The position numbers and the translations under genes were made by a program. From contig VGOF01000085.1 in the NCBI GenBank assembly GCA_016875975.1, positions 1 to 6,548 on the forward strand: 6,548 bases of DNA. Reading direction: 5' to 3'. Of this stretch, positions 6,448 through 6,548 are shown piece after piece. How positions within the stretch are numbered: position 1 is the stretch's first letter; the number at the start of each line of letters is the position of its first letter. The notes under the pieces were generated by a model. The model was given only the letters and a program-made list of their open reading frames with translations. It did no database searches and was not told the DNA's origin. Source of the stretch: Chloroflexota bacterium. GTDB taxonomy: Bacteria > Chloroflexota > Dehalococcoidia > GIF9 > UBA5629.

Positions 6448-6548
6448 CTATTTCTCCCTGATCATCACAATGGCACCAAGCACGGCCGAAAGCAGCATAA
6501 TAGCTGCAATTTCCACGGGCAGCAGGAATCCGCCTTCGCCAAAGAGCT
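6448..6548 (-). CDS. nuoJ: NuoJ, NADH-quinone oxidoreductase subunit J (3' end only)
   Basis: This is the C-terminal end of the complex I membrane subunit J, cut by the right edge of the window; 32 codons and a TAG stop are visible. The readable residues begin LFGEGGFLLPVEIAAIMLLS and end GAIVMIREK. This is the typical last transmembrane helix of NuoJ: a Pro-(Phe/Val)-Glu entry, a hydrophobic run containing G-A-I-V, and a short charged tail. NuoJ lies in the membrane arm and forms part of the link between the quinone site and the antiporter-like subunits. The stop is two bases before the nuoK start, so translation of the pair is probably coupled. The family call rests on a short piece, but its position immediately before nuoK makes it secure. 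Confidence 0.9.
   Translation of the reverse strand, partial: LFGEGGFLLPVEIAAIMLLSAVLGAIVMIREK
6454..6458 (-). promoter_or_regulatory. Shine-Dalgarno site of nuoK
   Basis: GGGAG on the minus strand, 8 bases before the GTG start at 6445 and inside the last codons of nuoJ. It supports the GTG start and implies that nuoK is translated by ribosomes already on the nuoJ message. Confidence 0.7.

Overview
The window holds the distal (3') half of a bacterial respiratory complex I (nuo/NDH-1) operon. Every credible gene lies on the minus strand, so transcription runs from high to low coordinates. In transcription order it contains the 3' end of nuoJ (cut by the right edge), nuoK, a 60-residue DUF2007-like protein, nuoL, nuoM, nuoN, then a 135-base gap, a crotonase-family (enoyl-CoA hydratase/isomerase) gene, and the first five codons of another gene cut by the left edge. 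The plus-strand reading frames are shadows of these genes. I see no RNA genes, CRISPR arrays, insertion sequences or origins.

Region by region: 6548-2520 is tightly packed. Gaps are 2 bases (nuoJ-nuoK), 10 bases (nuoK-small ORF), a one-base stop/start overlap (small ORF-nuoL) and 11 bases (nuoL-nuoM). nuoN follows after 57 bases. Starts are mixed: GTG for nuoK, TTG for nuoM, ATG for the rest, and nearly all have a visible Shine-Dalgarno sequence. The gap at 858-992 holds a good sigma70-type promoter for the crotonase gene and, less convincingly, a weak hairpin after nuoN. The crotonase gene is followed 45 bases later by a new start codon with a strong ribosome binding site, so the two are probably co-transcribed.

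How the genes work together: NuoL, NuoM and NuoN are the three antiporter-like proton-pumping subunits, and NuoJ and NuoK connect them to the quinone-reducing part. All the pump residues I can place by motif (TM5 Glu, TM7 Lys, TM8 Lys or His, TM12 Lys or Glu, and the two NuoK Glu) are present, so the membrane arm looks functional. The electron-input genes (nuoEFG or a substitute) are outside the window, so the electron donor cannot be told. The crotonase belongs to acyl-CoA metabolism. It keeps one of the two catalytic Glu residues of classical enoyl-CoA hydratase and has Cys at the other position.

Organism: a bacterium of roughly 50% G+C using Shine-Dalgarno initiation. The gene order, protein style and linked acyl-CoA gene would suit an uncultured Chloroflexota (Dehalococcoidia-like) lineage, but that is a low-confidence impression. 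Most of the window is ordinary core metabolism. The points worth a second look are the DUF2007-like ORF inside the nuo operon, the Glu-to-Cys change in the crotonase, and an octamer shared by the three longest non-coding gaps.
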